In this document: positions 31,769 through 41,474 of the stretch, in pieces
Layout: each line of letters begins with the position of its first letter
Position numbering within the stretch: position 1 is the first letter of the stretch
Source of the DNA: Lachnospiraceae bacterium
GTDB lineage: Bacteria > Bacillota > Clostridia > Lachnospirales > Lachnospiraceae
Length of the DNA: 64,000 nt
Reading direction: 5' to 3'
Assembly (NCBI GenBank): GCA_910575565.1
Contig: CAJTFL010000020.1
Span: 20,358-84,357 of the forward strand
Program-made: the position numbers and the translations under genes
Notes under the pieces: generated by a model
What the model saw: only the letters and a program-made list of their open reading frames with translations
The model's database searches: none
Told to the model about the DNA's origin: nothing

Positions 31769-34426
31769 ATGGCTGGAATGACACCAATGATGACACAGTA
31801 CCTGGAGACGAAAAAGCAGTATCCGGACTGTATTTTATTTTACCGTCTGGGGGATTTTTATGAGATGTTTTTTGACGATGCCTTAAAAGCTTCCAAGGCA
31901 TTGGAAATTACCCTGACCGGAAAAGACTGCGGTTTAGAAGAGCGGGCGCCCATGTGCGGCGTCCCTTTCCATGCCGTAGATTCCTACTTAAATAAGCTGG
32001 TGCAGAAGGGCTTTAAGGTGGCCATCGCCGAGCAGATGGAGGATCCAAAGGCTGCCAAAGGCCTGGTAAGGCGGGAGGTGATCCGGGTAGTCACGCCGGG
32101 AACCATTACCAGCGCCCAGGCTTTAGATGAGACCAGGAACAATTACCTGATGGGGATCGTGTACCTTGGGGAGTGCTTTGGCATAGCCACCGCAGATATC
32201 AGCACCGGGGATTTTTTTGTGACGGAGGTGACTTCGGAACGGGATTTGTATGATGAGATCAATAAGTTTTCCCCTTCGGAGATTATCTGCAACGAAGCCC
32301 TCTATGTGTCTGGTGTGGATATTGACCAGTTAAAGGAGCGGTATCAGGTATCCATCGCCCCCTTAGACAGCCATTTCTTCGGGGATGAAATCTGCCGGAA
32401 GATCCTGAAGGAGCATTATCACGTGGGCAGCCTAGACGGGCTTGGACTTTCGGATTACGATACGGGCGTGATTGCCGCCGGGTGCGTGATGCAGTATCTT
32501 TACGAGACGCAGAAAAGCACCCTGGATCATTTGACTGCCATCACTCCTTACCAGGTGGGGCAGTACATGGTGATTGACACGTCCACCAGGAGGAATTTGG
32601 AGCTGGTGGAAACCCTGCGGGAGAAACAGAAGCGGGGAAGCCTTCTGTGGGTTTTGGATAAGACGAAAACCGCCATGGGAGCCAGGCTGCTAAGAAGCTA
32701 CATCGAGCAGCCATTGATCCACAAGGATGAGATTTTAGCCCGCCAGGACGCGATCCAGGAGTTAAATATGAACTATATTTCCCGGGAGGAGATCTGCGAG
32801 TATTTAAACCCCATATATGATTTGGAGCGTCTGATTGGGCGCATCAGCTATAAGACGGCCAATCCCAGGGATCTTTTGGCGTTTAAAAATTCCCTGGCGA
32901 TGATCCCTTACATCAAGCATCTTTTAGGAGAATTTACCAGCTCCCTGCTGAAGGCTTTTGAGGCGGATCTAGATCCCTTAGAGGACCTGAAGGGGCTGAT
33001 TGACCGTGCAATTTTAGACGAGCCGCCGGTTTCCATCCGGGACGGGGGCATTATTAAAGAAGGCTTCCACCAGGAAGCGGATAAGCTGCGCCACGCAAAA
33101 ACCGAGGGGAAGACCTGGCTGGCGGAGCTTGAAGCAAAGGAGCGGGAGAAGACAGGGATTAAAAGTTTAAAGGTAAAGTTCAACAAGGTATTCGGCTACT
33201 ACTTTGAGGTGAGCAATTCCTTTAAAAACCAGGTTCCCTCTTATTTTGTGCGGAAGCAGACCCTGGTCAACGGGGAAAGGTTTACGACAGATGAGTTAAA
33301 GAATCTGGAAGATATCATTATGGGGGCTGAGGAAAAGCTGGTTTCCCTGGAATACGATCTGTTCTGCCAGGTGCGGGATACCATAGCGGAGAGTGTGCTC
33401 AGGATCCAGAAAACGGCGAAGGCCCTTGCCGGGATCGATGTGTTTTCCTCCTTGTCCTTAGTTGCCACCAGGCATAATTACGTAAAGCCCTCCATCAATG
33501 AGCGGGGGGTAATCCAGATTAAAAACGGCCGCCATCCGGTGGTGGAGCAGATGATGCGGGATGATTTGTTCGTATCCAATGACACCTCTTTGGATAACGG
33601 CAAAAACCGGATTTCCATCATTACCGGCCCCAATATGGCCGGGAAATCCACGTATATGCGCCAGGTGGCCCTGATTGTGCTGATGGCCCAGCTGGGGAGC
33701 TTTGTCCCGGCGGATGAGGCAAATATCGGCATTTGCGACCGGATTTTCACCCGGGTGGGGGCTTCCGATGATCTGGCAAGCGGCCAGAGCACCTTTATGG
33801 TGGAGATGACGGAGGTGGCCAATATCCTGCGGAACGCCACGAAAAACAGCCTTTTGGTATTGGATGAGATTGGCCGGGGAACCAGCACCTTTGACGGGCT
33901 TTCCATCGCCTGGGCGGTGGTGGAGCATATCAGCAGCCAGAAGCTTTTGGGGGCGAAGACCTTGTTTGCCACCCATTACCATGAGCTGACGGAGCTGGAA
34001 GGAACCATAAGCGGCGTGAATAATTACTGCATCGCCGTAAAGGAGCAGGGGGACGATATCGTGTTCCTCCGCAAGATCATCAAGGGAGGAGCCGATAGGA
34101 GCTACGGGATCCAGGTAGCCAAGCTGGCCGGCGTGCCGGACTCGGTGATTGCCCGGGCAAAGGAGATCTCTGTGGAGCTTAGCGGGGCAGACATCACTGC
34201 CCGGGCAAAGGAGATAGCCCAGTTAGGCGCGCCTCCCCAGCGGAAGGCCGTGCCTAAGCCGGATGAAGTGGATCTGCAGCAAATGTCCTTTTTTGACACG
34301 GTAAAAGATGACGACATTATCCGGGAGCTGGGGGAATTGGAGCTGGGGCATATGACGCCTATTGATGCCTTAAACACCCTGTACCGGCTTCAGACGAAGC
34401 TGAAAAACCGGTGGGACGGGAAATAA
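31769..34426 (+). CDS. mutS: DNA mismatch repair protein MutS
   Basis: This 885-residue protein has the N-terminal mismatch-binding domain with the Phe-x-Glu motif in RLGDFYEMFFDDA, the connector and lever domains, then the ATPase with GPNMAGKSTYMRQ, DEIGRGTSTFDG and ATHYHEL. It finds mismatches and recruits MutL, whose gene follows after a 117-base gap that contains a palindromic repeat. GCGAGG precedes the ATG; the next residues (MTPMMTQYLETKK) are those of the family. Confidence 0.96.
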   Translation: MAGMTPMMTQYLETKKQYPDCILFYRLGDFYEMFFDDALKASKALEITLTGKDCGLEERAPMCGVPFHAVDSYLNKLVQKGFKVAIAEQMEDPKAAKGLVRREVIRVVTPGTITSAQALDETRNNYLMGIVYLGECFGIATADISTGDFFVTEVTSERDLYDEINKFSPSEIICNEALYVSGVDIDQLKERYQVSIAPLDSHFFGDEICRKILKEHYHVGSLDGLGLSDYDTGVIAAGCVMQYLYETQKSTLDHLTAITPYQVGQYMVIDTSTRRNLELVETLREKQKRGSLLWVLDKTKTAMGARLLRSYIEQPLIHKDEILARQDAIQELNMNYISREEICEYLNPIYDLERLIGRISYKTANPRDLLAFKNSLAMIPYIKHLLGEFTSSLLKAFEADLDPLEDLKGLIDRAILDEPPVSIRDGGIIKEGFHQEADKLRHAKTEGKTWLAELEAKEREKTGIKSLKVKFNKVFGYYFEVSNSFKNQVPSYFVRKQTLVNGERFTTDELKNLEDIIMGAEEKLVSLEYDLFCQVRDTIAESVLRIQKTAKALAGIDVFSSLSLVATRHNYVKPSINERGVIQIKNGRHPVVEQMMRDDLFVSNDTSLDNGKNRISIITGPNMAGKSTYMRQVALIVLMAQLGSFVPADEANIGICDRIFTRVGASDDLASGQSTFMVEMTEVANILRNATKNSLLVLDEIGRGTSTFDGLSIAWAVVEHISSQKLLGAKTLFATHYHELTELEGTISGVNNYCIAVKEQGDDIVFLRKIIKGGADRSYGIQVAKLAGVPDSVIARAKEISVELSGADITARAKEIAQLGAPPQRKAVPKPDEVDLQQMSFFDTVKDDDIIRELGELELGHMTPIDALNTLYRLQTKLKNRWDGK

Positions 34427-34431
34427 CGACA

Positions 34432-34522
34432 GATGCTAAATTGATACCAGGGTCAAAAGGTCAAAAATCTGGTGCAAGCTTGCTTGCATAAAGATTTTTG
34501 ACTTTGGAGCCCGCAACATCAT
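34432..34522. repeat. Dispersed palindromic repeat, copy 1 (mutS-mutL gap)
   Basis: The copy runs from GATGC to CATCAT and contains GGGTCAAAAGGTCAAAAATC, a GCAAGCTTGCTTGC tip, then GATTTTTGACTTTGGAGCCC. The two halves are roughly complementary, so the RNA or DNA can fold into one hairpin. Two diverged copies are at 55,348-55,430 and 60,706-60,790. It lies where it could act as a leaky terminator between mutS and mutL. Confidence 0.7.
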
Positions 34523-34543
34523 AAAAAGAGGGAAGTGGAAAGT

Positions 34544-36490
34544 ATGCCGAATATCTCCGTATTGGATCAAGGTACGATCAACAAGATTGCGGCGGGAGAA
34601 GTGGTGGAACGGCCCATGTCGGTGGTAAAGGAGCTTTTGGAAAATGCCATTGACGCCAAGGCTACCGCCATTACGGTGGAAATCAAGGACGGCGGCCTTT
34701 CCTTTATCCGGGTAACGGACAATGGAAGCGGGATTGGAAAGGATGAGATATCCCTGGCGTTCCTGCGCCATGCCACCAGCAAGATCCGCACAGTGGAAGA
34801 TTTGCTTACCGTATCATCCCTGGGGTTTCGGGGGGAAGCCTTGGCCAGCATTGCGGCGGTATCCCAGGTGGAGCTGATCACCAAGACGGCGGACTCCTTT
34901 ACCGGCTTCCGCTACCAGATAGAAGGCGGGGCGGAAAAAGGCCTGGAGGAAATCGGCGCCCCGGAGGGAACCACCTTTATCGCCAGAAATTTGTTTTACA
35001 ATACCCCTGCCAGGAAGAAATTTTTAAAGACGGCGGCCACGGAAGGCGCCCATGTGGCGGAGCTGGTGGAAAAGATAGCCATGTCCCATCCGGGCATTTC
35101 CATCCGGTTTATCCAAAATAACCAGAATAAGCTCCACACTTCCGGGAATAACCAGTTACGGGATATGGTTTATACGGTTTTTGGCAGGGAGATTGCCGCC
35201 AATGTCCTTTTGGTGGATGAGACGGCAGGGGATATTTCCGTCACCGGCTTTGTGGGGAAACCGGTGATTGCCAGGAATAACCGGAATTTTGAAAATTATT
35301 TTATCAACGGGCGGTATATTAAAAGCAGCATTATTGCAAAGGCCATTGAGGAGGCCTACAGGCCGTTTATGATGCAGCATAAATACCCCTTCGTCCTTTT
35401 GCACTTTACCATGGAGCCGGAATCTTTGGATGTAAACGTGCACCCCGCGAAGATGGAGCTGCGGTTTCGGGACGGGGAGGCGGTGTACGGGATGGTTAGG
35501 GACGCCATATCCCGCGCGCTGGCCCACAAGGAGCTGATCCCTAAGGTAAGCCTCTCCCCTCCGGAAGGGGAGGAAAGGAGGGAGGAGCGGGAGAAAAGCC
35601 ACAGCCTTTCCCAAAGCCCGGAGCCTTTTGAGCGGAAGCGGATGGGCCTTTATGAGCAGACCTTAAAGCAGCTTACCTCCATGCCGGAGGATGGGTTTTT
35701 GCAGGAGCGGCAGAAGGGCTACGGGGAAGGCGGGGAGCCGAAGCTTAAGCCTTTGCGCTTAGAAAAAGCAGGAGAAGATGGCGGCCGGGAGGCAGCGGCG
35801 CTGGAAAATCCGAAGGATTTTTTGGGGACGGCCTTGGACCTGGAAGCCCAAAGCCGGGAAAAGCCTGTGCAGATGGAGCTTTTTACGGATAAATTCTTAG
35901 GGGAAAAGGCCAGGAAGCGGCACAGGCTGATCGGGCAGCTGTTTGATACCTACTGGCTGGTGGAGTTTGACGGGCAGCTGTTTATTATCGACCAGCACGC
36001 GGCTCACGAGAAGGTGCTGTTTGAGCGCACCATGGCATCCTTAAAGACCAGGGATTTCGGGACGCAGATGGTCAGCCCGCCTATTGTTTTAACCTTAAGC
36101 ATGGGGGAAGAAGTGCTGATGAAGCGGTATATGGCGTATTTTAACGGCTTAGGGTTTGAGATTGAGCCTTTCGGGGGAAGGGAATACGCGGTGCGGGGAG
36201 TCCCGGCCAATTTATTTTCCCTTGCCAGGAAGGAGTTGCTGCTGGAGATGCTGGACGGCCTGTCGGAGGATATGCAGAAAAAAGCGCCAGAGATGATCTA
36301 CGAGAAGGTTGCCTCCCTGTCCTGCAAGGCTGCGGTAAAGGGGAACCACAGGATGTCTCCTGTGGAGGCGGACGCGCTGATCGACCAGCTTTTGGACATG
36401 GAGAATCCTTATGCCTGCCCTCACGGAAGGCCGACGATTATCGCCATGAGCAAGTATGAACTGGAAAAGAAATTTAAGCGGATCGTGTAA
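34544..36490 (+). CDS. mutL: DNA mismatch repair protein MutL
   Basis: This 648-residue GHKL ATPase has the N-terminal motifs ENAIDAKA, DNGSGI and GFRGEALASI. A charged variable linker spans about residues 340-470. The C-terminal dimerisation/endonuclease domain carries QLFIIDQHAAHEKVLFE (the DQHAxxE metal site) and the CPHGRPT motif, so this is a nicking MutL as expected in bacteria lacking MutH. The ATG at 34,544 is preferred over an upstream GTG that would overlap the ribosome binding site. Confidence 0.96.
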   Translation: MPNISVLDQGTINKIAAGEVVERPMSVVKELLENAIDAKATAITVEIKDGGLSFIRVTDNGSGIGKDEISLAFLRHATSKIRTVEDLLTVSSLGFRGEALASIAAVSQVELITKTADSFTGFRYQIEGGAEKGLEEIGAPEGTTFIARNLFYNTPARKKFLKTAATEGAHVAELVEKIAMSHPGISIRFIQNNQNKLHTSGNNQLRDMVYTVFGREIAANVLLVDETAGDISVTGFVGKPVIARNNRNFENYFINGRYIKSSIIAKAIEEAYRPFMMQHKYPFVLLHFTMEPESLDVNVHPAKMELRFRDGEAVYGMVRDAISRALAHKELIPKVSLSPPEGEERREEREKSHSLSQSPEPFERKRMGLYEQTLKQLTSMPEDGFLQERQKGYGEGGEPKLKPLRLEKAGEDGGREAAALENPKDFLGTALDLEAQSREKPVQMELFTDKFLGEKARKRHRLIGQLFDTYWLVEFDGQLFIIDQHAAHEKVLFERTMASLKTRDFGTQMVSPPIVLTLSMGEEVLMKRYMAYFNGLGFEIEPFGGREYAVRGVPANLFSLARKELLLEMLDGLSEDMQKKAPEMIYEKVASLSCKAAVKGNHRMSPVEADALIDQLLDMENPYACPHGRPTIIAMSKYELEKKFKRIV

Positions 36491-36505
36491 AGGAGGCAGG
36501 AGCAT

Positions 36506-37492
36506 ATGGGAAAACCGCCCCTGATTATTTTGGCCGGGCCGACTGCCGCGGGGAAAACCGCCCTGTCCATTAGCCTGGCAAAAGCCATAGGCGGGGAGAT
36601 TATCAGCGCGGATTCTATGCAGGTATACCGCCATATGGATATCGGCTCTGCCAAGGTTGCGCAAAGGGAGATGGAGGGCGTCCCCCATTACCTGATTGAC
36701 GTGCTGGAGCCTACAGAAGCCTTTAATGTGGTGGTTTTCCAGCAGATGGCAAAAAAGGCCTTGGAGCAGATTTACCGCCATGGGAACATCCCTATTGTGG
36801 CGGGGGGGACGGGATTTTATATCCAGGCCCTTCTTTATGACATTGATTTTAAGGAAAACTTAGGAGAAGGCAGGATCCGGAAGGAGCTAACCCTTCTTGC
36901 AGAGGAAAAGGGCGGGGAATACCTTCACCAGCTGCTAATGCAGGTGGATCAGGAATCCGCTGCCGCCATCCACAAAAGCAACCTTAAGCGGGTAATCCGG
37001 GCATTGGAGTATTACCGCCAGACGGGGGAAAAAATATCGGTTCACAATGAGAAGGAGCGCCAGAAGTCCTCGCCCTACGATTTCCTTTACTATGTGGTGA
37101 ATATGGAGCGAAGCCAGCTTTACGGGCGGATCGATGCCCGTGTTGACCAGATGGTTAAGGACGGCCTTGTGGAGGAGGTAAGGGAGCTTATGGCGATGGG
37201 CTGCCACCGGGGGATGGTATCCATGCAGGGTCTTGGCTATAAGGAAATTTTAAGCTACTTGGCGGGGGAATGCACCTTGGAGGAGGCTGTGCGTACCTTA
37301 AAGCGGGATACCAGGCATTTTGCCAAGCGCCAGCTCACCTGGTTTAAGCGGGAGAGGGATGTACGCTGGCTGAACCTGACGGATTTTGGCGGCGACAGGG
37401 CGCAGATGCTGGCCCATATGGTCAGCCAGGTCCAGGCTCGTTACCCCATAGGCTGCCGGGACAGTGTTTACCCTGGCGGCCAAAAAGACTGA
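36506..37492 (+). CDS. miaA: tRNA dimethylallyltransferase MiaA
   Basis: This 328-residue enzyme transfers an isopentenyl group to A37 of tRNAs, making the substrate of MiaB. The P-loop is in GPTAAGKTALSISLA. Other family signatures are ISADSMQVYRHMDIGSAK, VAGGTGFYI and the tRNA-binding TRHFAKRQLTWFKRE. AAAGGAGG precedes the ATG, 15 bases after mutL, so it is cotranscribed with it. Confidence 0.96.
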   Translation: MGKPPLIILAGPTAAGKTALSISLAKAIGGEIISADSMQVYRHMDIGSAKVAQREMEGVPHYLIDVLEPTEAFNVVVFQQMAKKALEQIYRHGNIPIVAGGTGFYIQALLYDIDFKENLGEGRIRKELTLLAEEKGGEYLHQLLMQVDQESAAAIHKSNLKRVIRALEYYRQTGEKISVHNEKERQKSSPYDFLYYVVNMERSQLYGRIDARVDQMVKDGLVEEVRELMAMGCHRGMVSMQGLGYKEILSYLAGECTLEEAVRTLKRDTRHFAKRQLTWFKRERDVRWLNLTDFGGDRAQMLAHMVSQVQARYPIGCRDSVYPGGQKD

Positions 37493-37649
37493 CCATCCAG
37501 GATATTTTGATGCACATAACGGCATAAGGAGATATGCCGCTTTTCGGCCTCTGCGCTGGAAGGGGAGAGAAGAGCCTTTTTGAGAGAGGGAAAAGGGATT
37601 TCCTGCGGATTATGCCAGAAACAAAACGAAAGAACACGATGAAAAAAAA

Positions 37650-37678
37650 TTGACAACCGCTTTGGAAATGTGCAAAAT
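37650..37678 (+). promoter_or_regulatory. Promoter of the PLP-enzyme gene
   Basis: TTGACA (37,650-37,655) is followed after 17 bases by CAAAAT (37,673-37,678). The -10 box is imperfect. It lies 50 bases before the start codon of the next gene and after a 150-base gap that otherwise shows nothing. Confidence 0.5.
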
Positions 37679-37726
37679 AAAAGGGAAAACCAGACAACAT
37701 CTACTATTATAGAAAGAAGACAGGCC

Positions 37727-39007
37727 ATGAATACGAACGAAATTTACCGCCAGCTGGGAATCAGCCAAAAGGTGCTGGATTTTTGCCAGGAGATTGTAGA
37801 GGGGCTAAGGCCGCGTTTTAATCGGATTGACCAGGTGGCTGAATATAATCAAATGAAGGTAATTAAAGCCATGCAGGATAACCGGGTCAGTGACATCCAT
37901 TTCGCTGCCACCACCGGGTATGGATATAATGATTTAGGGCGGGATACCCTGGAGGAGGTGTATGCCAGCCTGTTCCATACGGAGGCGGCCCTGGTGCGGC
38001 CGAATTTAATCAGCGGAACCCATGCCCTCCATGTGGCTCTTTCCGGCAACCTGCGCCCGGGGGACGAGCTTTTATCGCCTGCCGGGAAGCCGTATGATAC
38101 CTTGGAGGAGGTTATCGGCATACGGGATTCCGCGGGATCGTTAAAGGAATACGGCATTTCCTACCGCCAGGTGGAGCTGCTGCCAGACGGAACCTTTGAC
38201 TACGAGGGAATTAAGGCGGCGTTGAATGATAAGACGAAGCTGGTGACGATCCAACGCTCCAAGGGCTACGATCCCCGCCCCACCTTTTCCGTAGGGCAGA
38301 TTGGCGATCTGATCCGGTTTATCAAAGAGCTGAAGCCGGAGGTAATCTGCATGGTGGACAACTGCTACGGGGAGTTTGTGGAAACCATCGAGCCTACGGA
38401 TGTGGGAGCGGACATGGTGGTAGGCTCTTTAATCAAGAATCCTGGAGGAGGCCTTGCCCCCATCGGCGGCTATATTGCAGGAAAAAAATCCTGCATCGAC
38501 CGTGCCTCCTACCGCCTCAGTGCCCCGGGCCTGGGAAAAGAGGTGGGGGCCAGCCTTGGGCTAAATACTTCCTTTTACCAGGGGCTTTTCCTTGCCCCCA
38601 CGGTGGTGGCCTCGGCCTTAAAGGGCGCCATTTTTGCGGCGAATGTTTATGAAAAGCTGGGGTACTCCGTAGTGCCTGACGGCCGGGAGGAGCGCCACGA
38701 CATTATCCAGGCCATTACCTTCGGGGATCCGAAGACGCTGATCGCCTTCTGCGAGGGGATCCAGGCGGCCGCCCCGGTGGACAGCTTCGTGATTCCGGAG
38801 CCATGGGATATGCCGGGATATGACGCCCCGGTGATTATGGCGGCGGGAGCCTTCGTCCAGGGTTCTTCCATTGAGCTAAGCGCGGACGGCCCCATAAAGC
38901 CGCCTTACGCCGTTTATTTCCAGGGGGGCTTAACCTGGTATCACGCAAAGCTTGGGATCATGAAGTCCCTTCAGCAGATCGTGGATCAAAACCTTAAAGA
39001 ATTATAA
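37727..39007 (+). CDS. Methionine gamma-lyase family / aluminium-resistance PLP protein
   Basis: This 426-residue fold-type I PLP enzyme belongs to the family annotated as aluminium resistance or YnbB-like (cystathionine lyase relatives). Visible features are LISGTHALHVALSGNLRPGD, MVDNCYGEF (PLP aspartate region) and GSLIKNPGGGLAPIGGYIAG with the Schiff-base lysine. The true substrate of the family is not established. It follows miaA in many Firmicutes, which fits its place here. The ATG at 37,727 has only a weak ribosome binding site. Confidence 0.88.
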   Translation: MNTNEIYRQLGISQKVLDFCQEIVEGLRPRFNRIDQVAEYNQMKVIKAMQDNRVSDIHFAATTGYGYNDLGRDTLEEVYASLFHTEAALVRPNLISGTHALHVALSGNLRPGDELLSPAGKPYDTLEEVIGIRDSAGSLKEYGISYRQVELLPDGTFDYEGIKAALNDKTKLVTIQRSKGYDPRPTFSVGQIGDLIRFIKELKPEVICMVDNCYGEFVETIEPTDVGADMVVGSLIKNPGGGLAPIGGYIAGKKSCIDRASYRLSAPGLGKEVGASLGLNTSFYQGLFLAPTVVASALKGAIFAANVYEKLGYSVVPDGREERHDIIQAITFGDPKTLIAFCEGIQAAAPVDSFVIPEPWDMPGYDAPVIMAAGAFVQGSSIELSADGPIKPPYAVYFQGGLTWYHAKLGIMKSLQQIVDQNLKEL

Positions 39008-39077
39008 ATATTGTCCAAAACATATACAGCAATGAAAAATTATGGTAGAATAGTAAAAATTAAGGGAGCGCATAAAG

Positions 39078-39329
39078 ATGAGGGAGAAGAATGCCTGGGT
39101 GCTGTTGATGCTGCTGCTGGCAGGAGTTGTGCTGGGAGGCTTTGTGGGAAGCTTGGCGGAGGCCGCGCCCATGTTTTCCTGGCTGGGCTTCGGCGAGTCC
39201 TTCGGGCTGGCCTCGCCCTTAGTGCTGAACCTAGGGATCCTTGAGATCACCTTTGGCTTTTCCCTTAGGATTACCGTATCAGGTCTTATTGGCATGGCTC
39301 TCGCCGTGCTGGTCTACCGATGGCTATAA
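39078..39329 (+). CDS. DUF4321 small membrane protein
   Basis: This 83-residue protein has two hydrophobic segments (LLMLLLAGVVLGGFVGSLA near the N-terminus, and a C-terminal one) with a conserved FGLASPLVLNLGILEITFGF core. This pattern defines DUF4321, a Clostridia family often next to radC and the mre genes. Function is unknown. A promoter-like TATACA-N17-TAGAAT lies 30 to 60 bases upstream. Confidence 0.85.
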   Translation: MREKNAWVLLMLLLAGVVLGGFVGSLAEAAPMFSWLGFGESFGLASPLVLNLGILEITFGFSLRITVSGLIGMALAVLVYRWL

Positions 39330-39384
39330 TTCTGCCATACCATCCCTGGGCATTTGTACTTGGAGAGTGGAAAGCAGGGGATTT

Positions 39385-40104
39385 ATGGGACAAAATGGAG
39401 AATGTAAACAGGAACGCAGGAGGATGAAGGACATTCCCAAGGAGGAACGGCCTTATGAGCGCTGCCTGAGCATGGGGCCGGAGCATCTGACGGAAGCAGA
39501 GCTTCTGGCAGTGATTATCCGAACTGGCTGGGCAGAAGAGACTTCTCTGGAATTGGCACAGAAGATATTAGCCTTAAACTACCCCAACCAGGGTATTTTA
39601 GGGCTTTTGCATCTTTCACTGGAAGAATTTTTAAACATCAAAGGAATTGGCAAGGTAAAAGCCATACAGCTTTTGTGCATCGGCGAACTGTCCCGCAGGA
39701 TTTGGAAGCAGGCGGCAAAGCCGAAGCGCCTGATCTTAAAGGAGCCGGGGCAGATTGCGGAATACTGCATGGAGGATATGCGCCATTTGGAGCAGGAGCA
39801 GGTGAGGGCCTTGTTTTTCGACACGAAGCAGCATCTGCTCAGGGAGGCGGTTCTCTCCAAGGGAACGGTGAACGCCTCCGTGATTTCCCCCAGGGAGATT
39901 TATATCGAGGCCCTGCGCTGCGGCGCCGTATCCCTGATCCTGGTGCACAACCATCCAAGCGGGGATCCTTCTCCCAGCCGGAACGACGAGCTTTTGACCA
40001 GGCGCGTGGCGGAGGCGGGGCAGGCCTTGGGGATCTTTCTGCTGGATCATATCATTATCGGCGATACTACTTATATCAGTTTACGGGAACGAGGAATAAT
40101 ATAG
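39385..40104 (+). CDS. radC: RadC/YeeS JAB-domain protein
   Basis: This 239-residue protein has an N-terminal helix-hairpin-helix DNA-binding part (LNIKGIGKVKAIQL) and a C-terminal JAB/MPN metal-dependent domain with HNHPSGDPSPSRND. Despite the name, a role in DNA repair is not supported by later work on the family. The ATG at 39,385 follows AGGGG; the ATG at 39,424 would abut its own GGAGG with no spacing. It ends directly against mreC. In many Firmicutes mreB lies between radC and mreC, but not here. Confidence 0.9.
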   Translation: MGQNGECKQERRRMKDIPKEERPYERCLSMGPEHLTEAELLAVIIRTGWAEETSLELAQKILALNYPNQGILGLLHLSLEEFLNIKGIGKVKAIQLLCIGELSRRIWKQAAKPKRLILKEPGQIAEYCMEDMRHLEQEQVRALFFDTKQHLLREAVLSKGTVNASVISPREIYIEALRCGAVSLILVHNHPSGDPSPSRNDELLTRRVAEAGQALGIFLLDHIIIGDTTYISLRERGII

Positions 40105-40959
40105 ATGGAAATGAAGCGCAGCAAATATCTGTTAGCCGCCCTTACGGTTATCTGTATCCTGCTGATCATCGTTACTTCAATTAAGGACGGGATTATGGAA
40201 CCTTTGCGGACGGGGGTGGGATACGTCTTGGTTCCGCTCCAGACCGGCGTGAATGCGGTGGGGAAAGGGATTTATACGGAGCTAAGGGATTACAGTATGC
40301 TAAAAGACGCCCTTGCCGAGAATGAGCGGATGAAGGAGGAGATTGCCCGCCTTACGGAGGAGAATAACCGCCTTTTAGCGGGGCAGTTTGAACTGGATCG
40401 GCTGCGGGAGCTTTACCAGCTGGATCAGACATATATGCAGTATGAGAAGATTGGGGCGAGGATCATTGCCAAGGATTCCGGCGACTGGTTCCAGGTATTC
40501 CGGGTAAACAAAGGATTTGCCGACGGGGTGGAGGTAGATGACAATGTGATGGCCGGAGGCGGCCTGGTAGGCATCGTGACGGATGTGGGGGCAAATTACG
40601 CCACGGTCCGGTCCATTATTGACGATTCCAGCCGGGTCAGCGCCATGACCATCCAGTCCGGTGACAAATGCATCGTTGCCGGGGATCTGACCTTGTTCCA
40701 GGAAGGAAGGCTTAGGATCACCAACATCACCAAGGACGGGGATGTAAAGGACGGGGATCAGATTATCACCTCGGATATCAGCTCCAAATTCCTTCCTGGG
40801 ATCCTTATCGGGTATGCGGCGGATATTACCGTGGATCCCAAGCGCCTGACGAAATCAGGGTACTTAATCCCGGTGGCGGACTTTGACAACCTTCAGGAGG
40901 TTTTGATTATCACGGAGACGAAATATACCGGGGAAGAAGGGGAGGGGGCAGGTTCATGA
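40105..40959 (+). CDS. mreC: Rod shape-determining protein MreC
   Basis: This 284-residue protein has an N-terminal membrane anchor (ALTVICILLIIVTSI), a coiled coil (about residues 65-105) and the beta-domain with VNKGFADGVEVDDNVMAGGG and GLVGIVTDVG. MreC sits outside the membrane and helps assemble the elongation machinery with MreD, RodA and PBP2, all encoded in the next 6 kb. It overlaps mreD by 4 bases. Confidence 0.93.
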   Translation: MEMKRSKYLLAALTVICILLIIVTSIKDGIMEPLRTGVGYVLVPLQTGVNAVGKGIYTELRDYSMLKDALAENERMKEEIARLTEENNRLLAGQFELDRLRELYQLDQTYMQYEKIGARIIAKDSGDWFQVFRVNKGFADGVEVDDNVMAGGGLVGIVTDVGANYATVRSIIDDSSRVSAMTIQSGDKCIVAGDLTLFQEGRLRITNITKDGDVKDGDQIITSDISSKFLPGILIGYAADITVDPKRLTKSGYLIPVADFDNLQEVLIITETKYTGEEGEGAGS

Positions 40960-41474
40960 AACGGATTTTTGCCAACCTTCTCCTGATGGTTTTGGCGTTT
41001 ACGGTGCAGACCTGCATTTTCCCGATGATTCCCTTTTTGTCGGCGGCGCCGAACCTTTTGCTGATTTTAACCTTTTCCTTTGGGTTTATCCATGGCAGCC
41101 AGGCAGGGATGCTTTACGGGCTGTTTGCCGGCCTGCTTTCCGACTTGTTTTACAGCGGCCCCTTTGGCTTTTATATGCTGGTGTTCGTTTATATCGGCTA
41201 CGTTAATGGGATCTGCACCAAGTATTACTATGAAGAGTATATTACGCTGCCCCTTATCTTATGTGTGCTGAATGAACTTGCTTATAATCTGTATATGTAT
41301 GTGTTCCGCTTCCTGATCCGGGGAAAGCTGAATTTGCTTTATTATTTCCGGGAAATTATGGTTCCGGAGATTATTTTCAGCGTTGTGGCTACCCTGTTTA
41401 TCTATCGGCTGTTTCTGTTTACCAGCCGGATGCTGGAAGAGCTGGAAAAAAGGAGAGATACGACCATTGTTTGA
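40956..41474 (+). CDS. mreD: Rod shape-determining protein MreD
   Basis: This 172-residue integral membrane protein has about five or six helices (LLMVLAFTVQTCIFPMIPF, then PNLLLILTFSFGFIHGSQAG, typical of MreD). It is a partner of MreC in the elongasome. It is preceded by GGGGGCAGG and overlaps both neighbours, so its level is tied to MreC and the PBP. Confidence 0.9.
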   Translation: MKRIFANLLLMVLAFTVQTCIFPMIPFLSAAPNLLLILTFSFGFIHGSQAGMLYGLFAGLLSDLFYSGPFGFYMLVFVYIGYVNGICTKYYYEEYITLPLILCVLNELAYNLYMYVFRFLIRGKLNLLYYFREIMVPEIIFSVVATLFIYRLFLFTSRMLEELEKRRDTTIV

